Assembly (NCBI GenBank): GCA_947625765.1
Contig: CANQPP010000003.1
Span: 30,527 to 94,526 of the forward strand
Direction of reading: 5' to 3'
Length of the DNA stretch: 64,000 nt
DNA from: an uncultured Clostridia bacterium
Lineage (GTDB): Bacteria; Bacillota; Clostridia; Christensenellales; UBA1750
Position numbers and translations under genes: made by a program
Part shown: in pieces, positions 12,041 through 20,643 of the stretch
Position numbering within the stretch: position 1 is the first letter of the stretch
Layout of the letters: each line of letters opens with the position of its first letter
The notes under the pieces: model-generated
Databases searched by the model: none
The model's input: the letters and a program-made list of their open reading frames with translations, nothing else
What the model was told of the DNA's origin: nothing

Positions 12041-12937
12041 CTAGTCGATCAGGGAAAAGTCGCGCAGGCAGGCAAGCAGCTTCTGAAGATGTGCCTCCTG
12101 CATATCCACAAGGGGCAGGCGCAGCGGCCCGCAGGCAAAGCCCATCTGGCGCAGCGCGGTCTTTACGGGGATCGGGTTCACCTCGCAGAACAGCGCCTCT
12201 GCCATGGGCAGCATGCGCAGCTGGGCCTGCCGGGCCTCCTCGGTGCGGCCTGCCAAATAGTCCGCGACCATGTCGTGCATGAGGCGCGGCAGCACGTTGG
12301 CCACCACGGAGATGACACCCTTGCCCCCCAAGGACAGGATGGGCACCACGCTGTCGTCGTTGCCGGAATAGATGGCAAGCTCCGGGCAGAGCCGCGCGAT
12401 GCGGGCTGCCTGCACGATGTCGCCGGAGGCCTCCTTGACGGCCACGATGTTGGGATGTTCATCGCTCAAGGTCTTCAGCGTCTCCGGGGCCATGTTCAGC
12501 CCCGTGCGGGAGGGGACGTTGTAGAGGATCAGGGGTTTATCCACCGCGTCCGCCACGGCCCCGAAGTGGCGGATGAGCCCCGCCTGCGTGGTCTTGTTGT
12601 AGTAGGGCGTCACCAGCAGGAGCGCGTCCGCGCCCAAGTCCGCGGCCTGTTTGGCGGAGCGGATGGCGAAGGCGGTGTCGTTGGAGCCCGCGCCCGCGAT
12701 CACGGGCACGCGGCCGTGCACGCGCTCCACAGCCCGGGCGATCACCTGGGCCTCCTCGCTCAAGTCCATGGTGGAAGGCTCGCCGGTGGTGCCGCAGACG
12801 ATCAGCGCGTCCGTGCCGCCGGAGAGCTGGAACTCGATCAGCTGGTCCAGAACGGGAAGGTTCGGGCCTCCGTCCTCTGTGAAGGGGGTGACCATGGCCG
12901 TGCCGCTGCCCTGAAACACGAGGGTCTTTTTAAGCAT
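12041..12937 (-). CDS. dapA: 4-hydroxy-tetrahydrodipicolinate synthase
   Basis: This 298-residue TIM-barrel enzyme condenses pyruvate with aspartate semialdehyde, the first committed step to diaminopimelate and lysine. Visible motifs are CGTTGEPSTMD (48-58), Tyr139 in LILYNVPSRTG and the Schiff-base Lys168 in VAVKEASGD. The start at 12937 has GGAGG 8 bases upstream; an in-frame ATG at 13099 is rejected because it lies in the leader, 33 bases beyond the lysine aptamer. It is the first gene after the lysine riboswitch at 13132-13297 and is followed by dapB-ACT. Confidence 0.95.
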   Translation of the reverse strand: MLKKTLVFQGSGTAMVTPFTEDGGPNLPVLDQLIEFQLSGGTDALIVCGTTGEPSTMDLSEEAQVIARAVERVHGRVPVIAGAGSNDTAFAIRSAKQAADLGADALLLVTPYYNKTTQAGLIRHFGAVADAVDKPLILYNVPSRTGLNMAPETLKTLSDEHPNIVAVKEASGDIVQAARIARLCPELAIYSGNDDSVVPILSLGGKGVISVVANVLPRLMHDMVADYLAGRTEEARQAQLRMLPMAEALFCEVNPIPVKTALRQMGFACGPLRLPLVDMQEAHLQKLLACLRDFSLID

Positions 12938-13131
12938 ACCTGCATCCTCCTTGGCGGTCGAATCGGAATACGTTTTGTAAAAGGAAGGCGGCATCTTTTT
13001 GCCGACCGTGGGCAGAAGAAAAGCGCCCGTTTCCTGCCCGAAAAACGGAGGGGCCAAGGCCGGAACGCTGTGCTTGCTGCCTGCGGACGGCGTCTCCACT
13101 TAAAAATACGGGGAAAAGCCGCGCGTTTTCC

Positions 13132-13297
13132 TTTCCAACAGCGCTCCGCCCGAAGGGACCTTCCGGGCGACAGTCGCACGGCCCTGTGCCGTGCGCCCAG
13201 GCGCGGGGCCTCTTAAGTTGCCCTTTTGAAGCGCCTTCGGCGGGCAGGCCCTTCTCCGTTTTTGTTTCGGATACCGCGATGCCCGCGCCTCTGTCAT
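13132..13297 (-). promoter_or_regulatory. Lysine riboswitch (L-box) upstream of dapA
   Basis: Read on the reverse strand the region contains, in order, L-box landmarks: GACAGAGGCGCGGGC, a GGTA bulge region, CCGCCGAAGGCGC, GGGCAAC, CTGGGCGCAC, GACTGTCGCCC, and the closing GGAGCGCTGTT, whose CTGT pairs with the opening ACAG. A GGAAAA/TTTTCC stem followed by a T-run (about 13104-13134) could be the terminator of the expression platform. It should reduce dapA-dapB-MFS-vanZ expression when lysine is abundant. The class assignment is by eye; a covariance-model search would settle it. Confidence 0.85.
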
Positions 13298-13308
13298 AAG
13301 GTACCTTG

Positions 13309-13338
13309 ATTATACCCTTGCCGCCCCGCCCTTGTCAA
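13309..13338 (-). promoter_or_regulatory. Sigma-A promoter of the lysine operon
   Basis: Consensus TTGACA and TATAAT on the reverse strand, spacer 18 bases. Transcription would start about 5 bases before the riboswitch. Confidence 0.85.
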
Positions 13339-13408
13339 CTTGAAAACCCGGCGCGGCGGGCAGACGGAAACAAGCCCCTGCCGCACACGCAAAAGGGGCG
13401 CGCCGTTC

Positions 13409-13438
13409 TTGACAAAGGCGGCCGCCCCTGCGTACAAT
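13409..13438 (+). promoter_or_regulatory. Sigma-A promoter pointing into the DUF3787-like gene from its 3' side
   Basis: TTGACA and TACAAT on the plus strand, spacer 18 bases. The first plus-strand gene is the GNAT gene about 370 bases away, so the transcript would run antisense across the small gene at 13481-13681. Confidence 0.6.
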
Positions 13439-13480
13439 GAAAGAGCGTAAACGGATACGCTTAAAGCCCGTTTTGGCGGA

Positions 13481-13681
13481 TCACTTCTCGTTGTGGTCCA
13501 CCCAGTCCTTGGCCTCCCGTATGTCCGTGGGGTTCGGGAGCGGCACGCCGCTCTGCTCCTCCCTGTTCTGCCCGTCGGTCAGGGCTAACGTGGCGTACTG
13601 GGACGCGCCCGCGTAATGCACGCTGACCCCGCTGTCCAGCGGCCGGGTCCTAACGGACATCTTCTTTCGCTTTTTCGCCAT
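13481..13681 (-). CDS. Small DUF3787-like protein, possible spore-surface family member
   Basis: This 66-residue basic-N-terminal protein starts MAKKRKK and ends with SGVPLPNPTDIREAKDWVDHNEK-type sequence (residues 44-66). The closing pattern (small residues, VPxP, then EAKxWVDxNxK) matches the short Clostridia DUF3787 family, some members of which are reported on spore surfaces. The start at 13681 was chosen over the upstream in-frame ATG (13849), which overlaps the divergent GNAT start; GGAGG lies 12 bases upstream. It is monocistronic and is crossed by a possible antisense transcript from 13409. Confidence 0.65.
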   Translation of the reverse strand: MAKKRKKMSVRTRPLDSGVSVHYAGASQYATLALTDGQNREEQSGVPLPNPTDIREAKDWVDHNEK

Positions 13682-13808
13682 GGTGGGAACGCTGCCTCCT
13701 TTCCGGGCCGGAAAACTCCTTATCCAGCCGTTTTTGATAAGGGTAGTTTGGCCGGAGGCAGGCGCGATTATGATGAGGACCCGCATTTTCAGGAAGGGAG
13801 AGAACGAT

Positions 13809-14342
13809 ATGCTCCTTCGCCAGGCTCGGCCGGAGGACGCCGCGCGCATCGCCGAGATCTACCGCCCCTATGTGGAATACACCTGCTACACCTTCGAGTA
13901 CGACGCGCCGGACGCCGAGGAGTTCAAGCGCCGTATGCGGGACATACAGTCCTTCTTCCCCTTCTTCGTCCTGGAGCAGGAGGGAAATGTGCTGGGCTAT
14001 GCCTACGCCCATGCCTTCCGCGAGCGCGCCGCCTTCGACTGGTGCTGCGAGACCAGCGTGTATGTGGACTGCCGCTGCCGCATGAAGGGCGTGGGGCGCG
14101 CGGTGTATTCCGCCCTGCTGGAGGCGCTTCAAAAACAGGGCTTCACCAAGGCCTATGCGGTGCTGGGCTGCCCCAACGAGCCCTCCGAGGCCTTCCACGC
14201 GGCCTTAGGCTTTACGCTGGAAGGGGAGCTGCCGGACGTGGGCTACAAGCACGACGGCTGGCACGCGACCAAGTACATGGCAAGGATACTCAACGAGCCA
14301 AAGCGGAACATGGCGCCGCCCAGGCCCTTTCAAAGCCTTTGA
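13809..14342 (+). CDS. GNAT-family N-acetyltransferase (phosphinothricin/methionine sulfoximine type)
   Basis: This 177-residue enzyme opens with LRQARPEDAARIAEIYRPYV, typical of the Pat/MddA subgroup that acetylates small amino-acid-like compounds. The acetyl-CoA loop is recognisable as RMKGVGRAVYSALLEAL, followed by LGCPNEPSEAFHAALGF and the GYKHDGWHATKYM segment of that subgroup. The ATG at 13809 has GGAAGGGAG upstream; an earlier in-frame start at 13680 lacks a good site and overlaps the DUF3787-like gene. The true substrate is not evident. Confidence 0.85.
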   Translation: MLLRQARPEDAARIAEIYRPYVEYTCYTFEYDAPDAEEFKRRMRDIQSFFPFFVLEQEGNVLGYAYAHAFRERAAFDWCCETSVYVDCRCRMKGVGRAVYSALLEALQKQGFTKAYAVLGCPNEPSEAFHAALGFTLEGELPDVGYKHDGWHATKYMARILNEPKRNMAPPRPFQSL

Positions 14343-14385
14343 AAATCTCACATAAAGACCCGTTCACGAAAGGAGACAAACACAC

Positions 14386-15180
14386 ATGAAAGCGCGGGAA
14401 CTGATGGAAAAGCTGCTCGATCTATCGCCCAGAAGGATCGAGGACACCGTGGACACCTTGAAGGCGGGCGACCCGGACAAGGAGGTCCACAAGGTCGCCA
14501 CCTGCTTCATCGCCTCCGTGGAGCTCATCCGCGAGGCGGCCGCGTGGGGCGCGGACCTCATCATCGCCCACGAGCCCACGTTCTACGCCCACAGGGACGA
14601 CGTGGAGGATCAGCTGGACGATCCCGTGATCGCCGCCAAGAAGGCCCTCCTGCGGGAGACGGGCCTCACCGTGTACCGCTACCACGACCACGCCCACAGC
14701 AAGCAGCCGGACGTGATCATCGACGGCGTGTTCCGCAAGCTGGGCTGGGAGGTCGAGTTCACCGGCTACGACAAGCCCGCGTACCTGAAAGTTCCCATGA
14801 CGGCCCGGCAGATGGCCGCGGACTTTGAGCAGAAGCTGGGCGTCCGCCACGTGCGCGTCGCCGGCGAGCTGGACAAGCCCGCCACGGGCATCGCGCCCAT
14901 GTTCGGCTCCCCCGGCGAGGATACGCTGGAAAAGGCCCTGCGCGACCCGCGCATCCAGGTGGTGCTGGCCGGCGAGGTGAGCGAGTGGCGCGTGTGCGAG
15001 TACGCCCGCGACGCGGCCGCCCTGGGCATGAACAAGGCTGTGCTGGCCCTGGGCCACGCGGGCAGCGAGCGCGACGGCATGGACGACTTCCGCCGCATCC
15101 TGCTGGAGCTGGACCCCGGTCTCACCGTCCGCTACTTCGACAGCGGCGAGGTGTACCGCTATCCCGGGGACAAGGCCTGA
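14386..15180 (+). CDS. Nif3-like dinuclear metal centre protein
   Basis: This 264-residue protein belongs to the Nif3/YbgI (GTP cyclohydrolase 1 type 2-like) family that forms hexameric rings with a two-metal site. Candidate ligands are in IIAHEPTFYAH (His, Glu), YRYHDHAHS and the C-terminal LALGHAGSERDGMDDF segment. AAAGGAG precedes the start. The molecular role of the family is still unclear; proposals include a metal-dependent hydrolase. Its stop overlaps the ogt start by one base, so the two are coupled. Confidence 0.82.
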   Translation: MKARELMEKLLDLSPRRIEDTVDTLKAGDPDKEVHKVATCFIASVELIREAAAWGADLIIAHEPTFYAHRDDVEDQLDDPVIAAKKALLRETGLTVYRYHDHAHSKQPDVIIDGVFRKLGWEVEFTGYDKPAYLKVPMTARQMAADFEQKLGVRHVRVAGELDKPATGIAPMFGSPGEDTLEKALRDPRIQVVLAGEVSEWRVCEYARDAAALGMNKAVLALGHAGSERDGMDDFRRILLELDPGLTVRYFDSGEVYRYPGDKA

Positions 15181-15656
15181 TGGAAGCGCGTTACGCCTCT
15201 GCGCTCGAAAGCCCCATCGGTCCCCTGCTCGTGCTGGCGGACGAGGACGCCTTGCTGGGCATCCACATGGCACAAACGAGCGAAGCGGAAGCTGCCCTGC
15301 CGGGGAGTGGGCTCACGCGCCGGGCAGCCTTGGAGCTTGAACAGTATTTCTTAGGGAAACGCACTTCCTTCGACCTGCCCCTGCACCTTTGCGGCACGCC
15401 CTTTCAGGAGAAGGTCTGGCGCGCCCTAGCCGAGCTGCCCTACGGGGAAGCGACGAGCTACGCCGCCATCGCCCGCCGGATCGGCAGCCCGAAGGCCGTG
15501 CGGGCCGTGGGCGGCGCGGTGGGAAGGAACCCCTTCCTGGTGGTGCTGCCCTGCCACCGGGTGCTGGCCTCGGACGGCCGCCTGGGCGGCTTCGCCCTGG
15601 GACTGAAAGCCAAGCGGACGCTGCTGCGGCTGGAAAACATCTCCTGGCGGGAATGA
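15180..15656 (+). CDS. ogt: Methylated-DNA-protein-cysteine S-methyltransferase
   Basis: This 158-residue protein carries the active-site motif LPCHRVL, the preceding helix-turn-helix GTPFQEKVWRALAELPYGEAT and the RAVGGAVGRNPF segment. It repairs O6-alkylguanine by irreversible transfer of the alkyl group to its Cys. The ATG overlaps the Nif3-like stop (TGATG), favouring translational coupling. It ends just before the terminator at 15681-15716. Confidence 0.93.
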   Translation: MEARYASALESPIGPLLVLADEDALLGIHMAQTSEAEAALPGSGLTRRAALELEQYFLGKRTSFDLPLHLCGTPFQEKVWRALAELPYGEATSYAAIARRIGSPKAVRAVGGAVGRNPFLVVLPCHRVLASDGRLGGFALGLKAKRTLLRLENISWRE

Positions 15657-15680
15657 GGCCGGCTCATACTTAAAACCCCC

Positions 15681-15716
15681 AAGGCCCGCGCGTCCAACGC
15701 GCGGGCCTTCTTCTTC
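15681..15716 (+). terminator. Terminator after ogt
   Basis: AAGGCCCGCGCG and its perfect complement around a short loop, followed by CTTCTTC. Typical strong intrinsic hairpin with a T-rich tail. Confidence 0.85.
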
Positions 15717-15799
15717 CCCTTCTTTCGCGGCCTTGACGGAAGGCGCGCCGCCGTGCTATGCTTCCCTTTGCTAAATATGGAAAAAAGGGGGGCTTTGCC

Positions 15800-16180
15800 A
15801 TGCCAGACCTGTGGCAGAGCGGCATAGAAGAAGAAAGCGAGTACGCCCGGCGCATCCGGGTGACCACCACGCCTGCGCTGGAGGGGTACCGCGTCACCGC
15901 GTACTTGGGCGTCGTCTCGGCGGAAACCGTCCTTGGGACCGGCTTTTTCAGCGAGCTTGCCAGCTGGATGGCCGACCTGTTCGGCGCAGAGAGCCGCACG
16001 CTTGCCTGGAAGATCGACCAGGCCCGGGACTCGGCCCTCAGGAAGCTGCGCGCAAAGGCGCTGGACTTAGGCGCGGACGCCGTCATCGGCACCTCCTTCG
16101 CCTATTCCTCCAACTCCCGCAGCATGGTCAGCGTGATCGTCACCGGCACCGCCGTCAACGCCGCGCCCATCCCCCGCTGA
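15800..16180 (+). CDS. YbjQ/UPF0145 heavy-metal-binding-domain protein
   Basis: This 126-residue protein matches the YbjQ (DUF74) family: RVTTTPALEGYRV, YLGVVSAETVLGT, a helix with ESRTLAWKIDQARDSAL, and LGADAVIGTSF. The family forms small pentameric rings; its function is unknown despite the heavy-metal-binding label. The start at 15800 follows a GGGGGG tract; an upstream ATG (15758) lacks a site. It is monocistronic and ends before a hairpin at 16201-16240. Confidence 0.85.
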   Translation: MPDLWQSGIEEESEYARRIRVTTTPALEGYRVTAYLGVVSAETVLGTGFFSELASWMADLFGAESRTLAWKIDQARDSALRKLRAKALDLGADAVIGTSFAYSSNSRSMVSVIVTGTAVNAAPIPR

Positions 16181-16200
16181 CCCCCGCCCCACCTATCCTC

Positions 16201-16240
16201 CGGCCCCGGGCCTCGACCCCGGGGCCGTTCTCTATTTCTC
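16201..16240 (+). terminator. Terminator after the YbjQ-like gene
   Basis: CGGCCCCGGG and its perfect 10-base complement enclose a short loop, followed by TTCTCTATTTCTC. Confidence 0.8.
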
Positions 16241-16304
16241 TCCCCCCGCAACGCACTTTCCTGAAGGTCCCCCCCCGAGCGGCAACACTATGCGAGCCCT
16301 CCCG

Positions 16305-17690
16305 CATCAACGCAGCGAGCAAGCGGGTAGGCGTTTGAAAAACGCCCCGCAAGCGAGCAGGATTCGCGACGAACGCCCCACTTTCCCTCATATCCGCCTT
16401 TTCCCAAAAATACCAACCTTTTGACAAAATCCGACATAACACAACCACGTAGCGAGCGAGCTGGCGTTTGCAAAAACGCCCCGCAAGCGAGCGGGATATA
16501 CCGCGTCGCCTCTCTTTCCCCTCCTGTTCGTTCCCATTCTCTCAAGAACCGCGCTAACATCATGCCAAACCCCCGAGCCAACGCAGCGAGTGAGCGGCTG
16601 GCGTTTGCAAAACGCCCCGCAAGCGAGTGGGATTCACAACAGCCGCTCCGTTTTTCCCCAAAAATGCCATATTTTCGACATATTCCGATATTGTGCAACC
16701 GCGTAGTGAGCTATTGGCGTGTTGAAACACGCCACAAGCGAACGGAACTTGCGCTGATCATTCCCCTTTTCCCTCCTGCCCCTTCCCGCCCCACAAAGAA
16801 CCGCGCCGAACTTCTACCAAACCTCAACGCCAACGCAGCGAGCAAGCGGGTAGGCGTTTGAAAAACGCCCCGCAAGCGAGCGGGATTCATGGCTAACCTC
16901 CGCTTTCCCTCATATCCGACTTCCCCAAAAATGCCGAACTTTTGACAAAATCCGACATTGCGCAGTCACGTAGTGAGCGAGTGGTGCGTTTATAAACGCG
17001 CCACAAGCGAATGGGATTTACAGCGTCCCTTTTTTCTCCTACCCGTTCCCCTCCTCCCAAGAACCGCGCCAAGACTCTACTCCCCCTCCTGCAACGCAGT
17101 GAGCAAGCGGGCAGGCGTTTTGAAAAAACGCCCCGCAAGCGAGCGGGATTTCAGATGAAAGCCCCCGTTTTCCCCATATCCGTCTTTTTCCAAAAACGCC
17201 GAGTTTTCGACATAATCCGATATTGCGCAACCGCGCAGTGAGCGAGTGGCGTGTTTCCAAACGCGCCACAAGTGAACGGGGCTTACGACGAATGCCTCGC
17301 TTTCCCTCATATCTGTCCTTCCCTAAAAACACCAATCTTTTGACAAAATCCGACATCGCGCAGCCGTGTAGTGAGCGGGTAGGCGTTTGAAAAACGCCCC
17401 GCAAGCGAGCGGGATTCACGACGCCCCCCACTTTCCCTCATATCCGTCTTTCCCCAAAAACACCGGCCTTTTGACAAAATCCGACATTGCGCAGCCGCGT
17501 AGTGAGCGAGTGGCGCGTTTACAAACGCGCCACAAGCGAACGGAACTTACAGCGGCGCCTCTCTTTTTCTTCCTGCCTGTTCCCATTCTCCCACGAACTG
17601 CGCTGAGATCATGCCGAACCTCCGCACCAACGCAGCGAGCAAGCGGGCAGGCGTTTGAAAAACGCCCCGCAAGCGAGCGGGACTAGCAAA
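16305..17690. repeat. Array of about 11 hairpin repeats with two classes of repeated spacer
   Basis: Eleven related units of about 48-56 bases lie near 16311, 16447, 16580, 16701, 16831, 16969, 17091, 17231, 17361, 17491 and 17631, at about 120-137 base intervals. Each has GYAGYGAGC-like sequence, a hairpin, then CGCAAGCGAGCGGG or CACAAGCGAACGG. Type I hairpins use GGCGTTT/AAACGCC; type II use GGCGYGTTT/AAACGCGCC and are units 4, 6, 8 and 10. Spacers are themselves repeated: class A (six copies) contains TTTTGACAAAATCCGACA or a variant, class B (four copies) contains AGAACCGCGC. Spacer order is A B A B A B A A A B. The period is not a multiple of three and no gene is supported inside. Function unknown. 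Confidence 0.9.
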
Positions 17691-17850
17691 GGAGCCAAAC
17701 AGGAGGAAAAGCCTCCGCTCATTTTTCAGCGGCAGCTCGTTTCCCCGACGACGAGAAGGGGGGATCGCCAAGGGGGGCGGCGCTCCGCCGCCCCCCTTGG
17801 CGGAGCCTCGGCGCAGCCGAGGAGTCTCCCGTACGGGGCACAAAGGCAAG
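17684..17850. repeat. GC-rich palindromic element
   Basis: Contains a 13-base perfect hairpin at about 17768-17800 (CCAAGGGGGGCGG with complement) and an immediately adjacent CCTCGGC/GCCGAGG hairpin at about 17806-17822. It resembles dispersed palindromic elements I associate with gut Clostridia genomes, but I cannot check copies elsewhere. No coding sequence is supported between 17690 and 18100. Confidence 0.55.
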
Positions 17851-18024
17851 CGAACCGCTCCCCCCGTCCGTGCATCTCACGTCCCCCGTTTTCCGTCGTA
17901 TCCCTTTTCCCGCGCCCGCAGGCGCGCGTCCCCGCCAAAAGTCGGAAAGCGCAGCGGAGGCGTCGTGAGCGCGCTTGCAAGCGAACAGCCGCAGCAAGCG
18001 GGACTTTTTGCGGAAGAGGAGTCG

Positions 18025-18080
18025 CGACTGAGTGAGCGAGAGGTGGCGTTTTTTTACAAAAAAACGCCGCCGCGAACGAT
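18025..18080. repeat. Diverged twelfth hairpin unit beside tRNA-Arg
   Basis: GAGTGAGCGAG is followed by an 11-bp perfect stem (18045-18068, GGCG plus seven T, with its complement) and CGCGAACG, the same layout as the array units. It lies 22 bases past the 3' end of tRNA-Arg and might also end that transcript. Confidence 0.65.
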
Positions 18081-18101
18081 ACGTAGTCCGCGACGACGTG
18101 G

Positions 18102-18178
18102 TGGCGTGCCTTGAGGGATTCGAACCCCCGGCCTTTTGGTCCGTAGCCAAACGCTCTATCCAGCTGAGCTAAAGGCAC
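18102..18178 (-). tRNA. tRNA-Arg (anticodon ACG)
   Basis: A 77-base cloverleaf on the reverse strand with acceptor stem GTGCCTT/AAGGCAC, D-arm AGCTCAGCTGGATAGAGC, anticodon loop CTACGGA between TTTGG and CCAAA, T-arm GGTTCGAATCC, discriminator G and an encoded CCA end. It delivers Arg for CGN codons, with A34 expected to be edited to inosine. Confidence 0.97.
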
Positions 18179-18185
18179 ATACCAT

Positions 18186-18242
18186 CTGCGCTTGATTTTC
18201 AAGCGCAGAATCGATTATAACGCCGGGGGATAAAAATGTCAA
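18186..18242 (-). promoter_or_regulatory. tRNA-Arg promoter and leader hairpin
   Basis: TTGACA (18237-18242) and TATAAT (18214-18219) with a 17-base spacer drive tRNA-Arg. Between promoter and tRNA lies a perfect 10-bp stem, TCTGCGCTTG with its complement (18186-18210), probably a 5' leader feature removed by RNase P. Confidence 0.85.
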
Positions 18243-18274
18243 GGGGTTTTATGGGTCTCAAACAAGATTCTTTT

Positions 18275-20592
18275 TTACAGGAGCAGCGACGTTTCCGGCA
18301 GGCCTTCCGTGCGGACGGTCAGGAGCGGGTGGCTCGACTCGCGGCGCAGCACGGCCAGGGCGCGACCCCGCCAGAGCGCGCAGTCGGCGGCGGCGTAGCT
18401 GTCCGTTGTGCAGGGGTCCGCGGAGCCCAGTCCCAGCAGGCGGCAGCCCTGCGTGGAGACGAACACGCGCCTTTCTCCGGGACAGAGCACGCCCTTCTCG
18501 TCGCGCAGCTCGATGTGCACATAGCGCAGCTTGGTGCCGGGCATGTTCTTGTCCTCCGCCCGCAGGACAAGGCGCGCGGGCGTGCCCGCGGTCCGAAGTG
18601 TGCAGCGGCCCAGTTCCCTGCCCTGTTCGTCCAGGGAGACCGCCTCCAGGACGCCGGGGGCATAGCTGACCGTAAAGGCGGCGCGGTGCTCCCGCACAGG
18701 CTGCTCGTCCAGCGTTTCTCCGTTTAAGACAAGGCGCACGACGCCCTCCCTTGCGTACACGGTCACAGCGGCGGGCTTTCCCTCGAAGCCGGGATAGTTC
18801 CAGCACTCCAGCAGATCCGGCCAGCCCCAGCGGGTCGTATACTCCTTCTGGCCGAAGCGGGACGGGTGCTGCACGCCCAGGAAGGGCCGGGTGCGGTCCG
18901 TCCAGAGGAAGTCGCGGTAATGGGACTGGGGCGCTTGCGGCCGGTCAGGTCCAGGTCGCCGCAGTAGGCCAGCCGCCAGGGATAGCCGCAGGGGCTCTCC
19001 TCGCTGCCGTACCAGCTGCGGCCGATGCCCGCCTCGCCGATGTAGTCCCAAGCGGTCCAGACGAAGTCGCCGATCAGGTAGGGATGTTTCTCGACCGCGC
19101 GCCAGTTCTCCGCGGCCTCCATGGGGAAGGACTCAGTGCCCACGAACACGCGGGACGGGAACAGGCCGTGGTCCTTCTCGTAGCGGTCCAGCAGGTAGTT
19201 GTAGCCGCAGACGTCCAGCGGGGCCAGGTAGTCCTCGGACTTCATCGCCCAGTAGTCCTTGCCCTCGCCCTCCTCCAGCGTGGACATGGTGTTGAGCGCC
19301 ATCTCCTGCAGCTCGGTCTCCTCGAAGAAGCCGCAGATGGCGTTGGTCACGGGGCGGGTCCTGTCCAGCGAGCGGACCTTCTCCGCCAGCCGGGCAGACC
19401 ACGCGGCCCCGTCGGACATGCCACTGCGCTCCTGCACCTCGTTGCCCGTGGACCAGAGGATCACGCAGGCGTGGCGGCGGTCGCGGCGGACCATGGCCTC
19501 CAGCTGCTGCTCCCAGGTCTCCTCGAAGTAGAGGTGCTCGTCCGCGGCGCGCTTGCCCTCGCGCCAGGCGTCGAAGGCCTCGTCCACCACGTACAGCCCC
19601 AGGGCGTCGCAGGCGCGCAGGAAGCTGGCCGAGTGCGGGTCGTGGGCGCAGCGCACGGCGTTGAAGCCGTTCTCCTTCATCAGCCGGGCCTTGCGGTATT
19701 CTGCGCCGCGATGGCTGGCCGTGCCCAGAAGGCCATTGTCGTGGTGGATGCAGCCGCCCTTGAGCTTGACCGGCTGCCCGTTGATGAGCAGGCCCTGCTC
19801 GGCGTTCACGGCCACGGTGCGCACGCCGCAGGGGACCTCCTCGGTATCCAGGACCTCGCCCTTCGGCCCCAAAACCTCGGCGCGCAGGCGGTAGAGGTGC
19901 GGGTCTTCCGCGCTCCAGAGGCGGCAGGGGGAAAGCTGCGCCTCCGCGCAGGCCTGACCGTCTTGGGCTTCGGCTTCCATATCCAGCAGCGTCTCGTCCC
20001 CGTCTATCAGAGAAAAGCGGACGCGGCCGGCCTCGGGAGAGACCTCTGCGTTCAGCCGCAGGGAGGCGCCTTCCTCCGTCAGGGAGATCGTGTCCAGCCA
20101 GAGCCCGTCGGGCAGTATGTAGGCAGGCGCGGCGGCGGAGAGCAGCTCCACGCCCCTGTACACGCCCGCGCCCGGGTACCAGCGGGAGGCGGGCAGGGGC
20201 CCTGCGTTCACGCGCAGCTGCACGGTGTTCTCGCCCTCGTGCAGCCTTCCCGTGAGCCAGACCACAAAGGGAGAATAGCCGCTCTTGTGCAGCGTCAACA
20301 GCTGGTTGTTGACCCGCACCTCACACAGGCGGTAAACGCCGTCGAAGTACAGGCAGCAGGGGGACGCCGCGGCCTGCGCATCCACATGGAAGCGCTTCTC
20401 GTAATAGCCCATGCCGTCGGGATAGAACGCCTCGTTGGTCCCACCGGGCGAGGCCGGGTCGGGCTCCAAGGCGATGCGGAAATCGTGGGGCAGGTCCACG
20501 GGGCGGCCCTGCCCGCGGACGGCGCGGCGGACCCAGTCCTCGTGCCGGGCATATTCAAACAGCCAGTTCGCGTTGAAATCCTGGTGGCGCAT
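18275..20592 (-). pseudogene. GH2 beta-galactosidase-like gene interrupted by a frameshift
   Basis: The first frame (20592 to about 18932) encodes the sugar-binding and barrel domains of a GH2 enzyme, with the acid/base Glu in LWSTGNEVQERSG and the nucleophile Glu in VGTESFP. After GDLDLTGRK the frame is lost; the family continuation PQSHYRDFLW resumes in the neighbouring frame and reads to 18275 through LVLNGETLDEQPV and a C-terminal domain. One C missing from the CCCC run at 18928-18931 explains this. Reassembled length is about 771 residues. Start at 20592 has AAGGAGGT upstream. It may be a real lesion or a homopolymer sequencing error. Confidence 0.85.
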
Positions 20593-20643
20593 AAAGAATG
20601 ACCTCCTTGCAGTCGAGACCGGGCCGCGCCCGGCGCTACCCGT

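Noticed and set aside
11399..13216. 605-codon plus-strand frame opposite dapA/dapB
   Set aside because: It is antisense to two certain genes and the lysine riboswitch, and its composition reflects GC-rich codon bias.
13100..13297. 65-codon reverse frame
   Set aside because: It lies exactly on the lysine riboswitch.
16288..17431. Reverse-strand reading frames of 80-136 codons across the hairpin array
   Set aside because: They arise from the repeat, lie in differing frames because the period is not a multiple of three, and have no ribosome-binding sites or family match.
16305..17690. CRISPR array
   Set aside because: Units are longer and more variable than CRISPR repeats, spacers are themselves repeats of two classes, and no cas gene is present.
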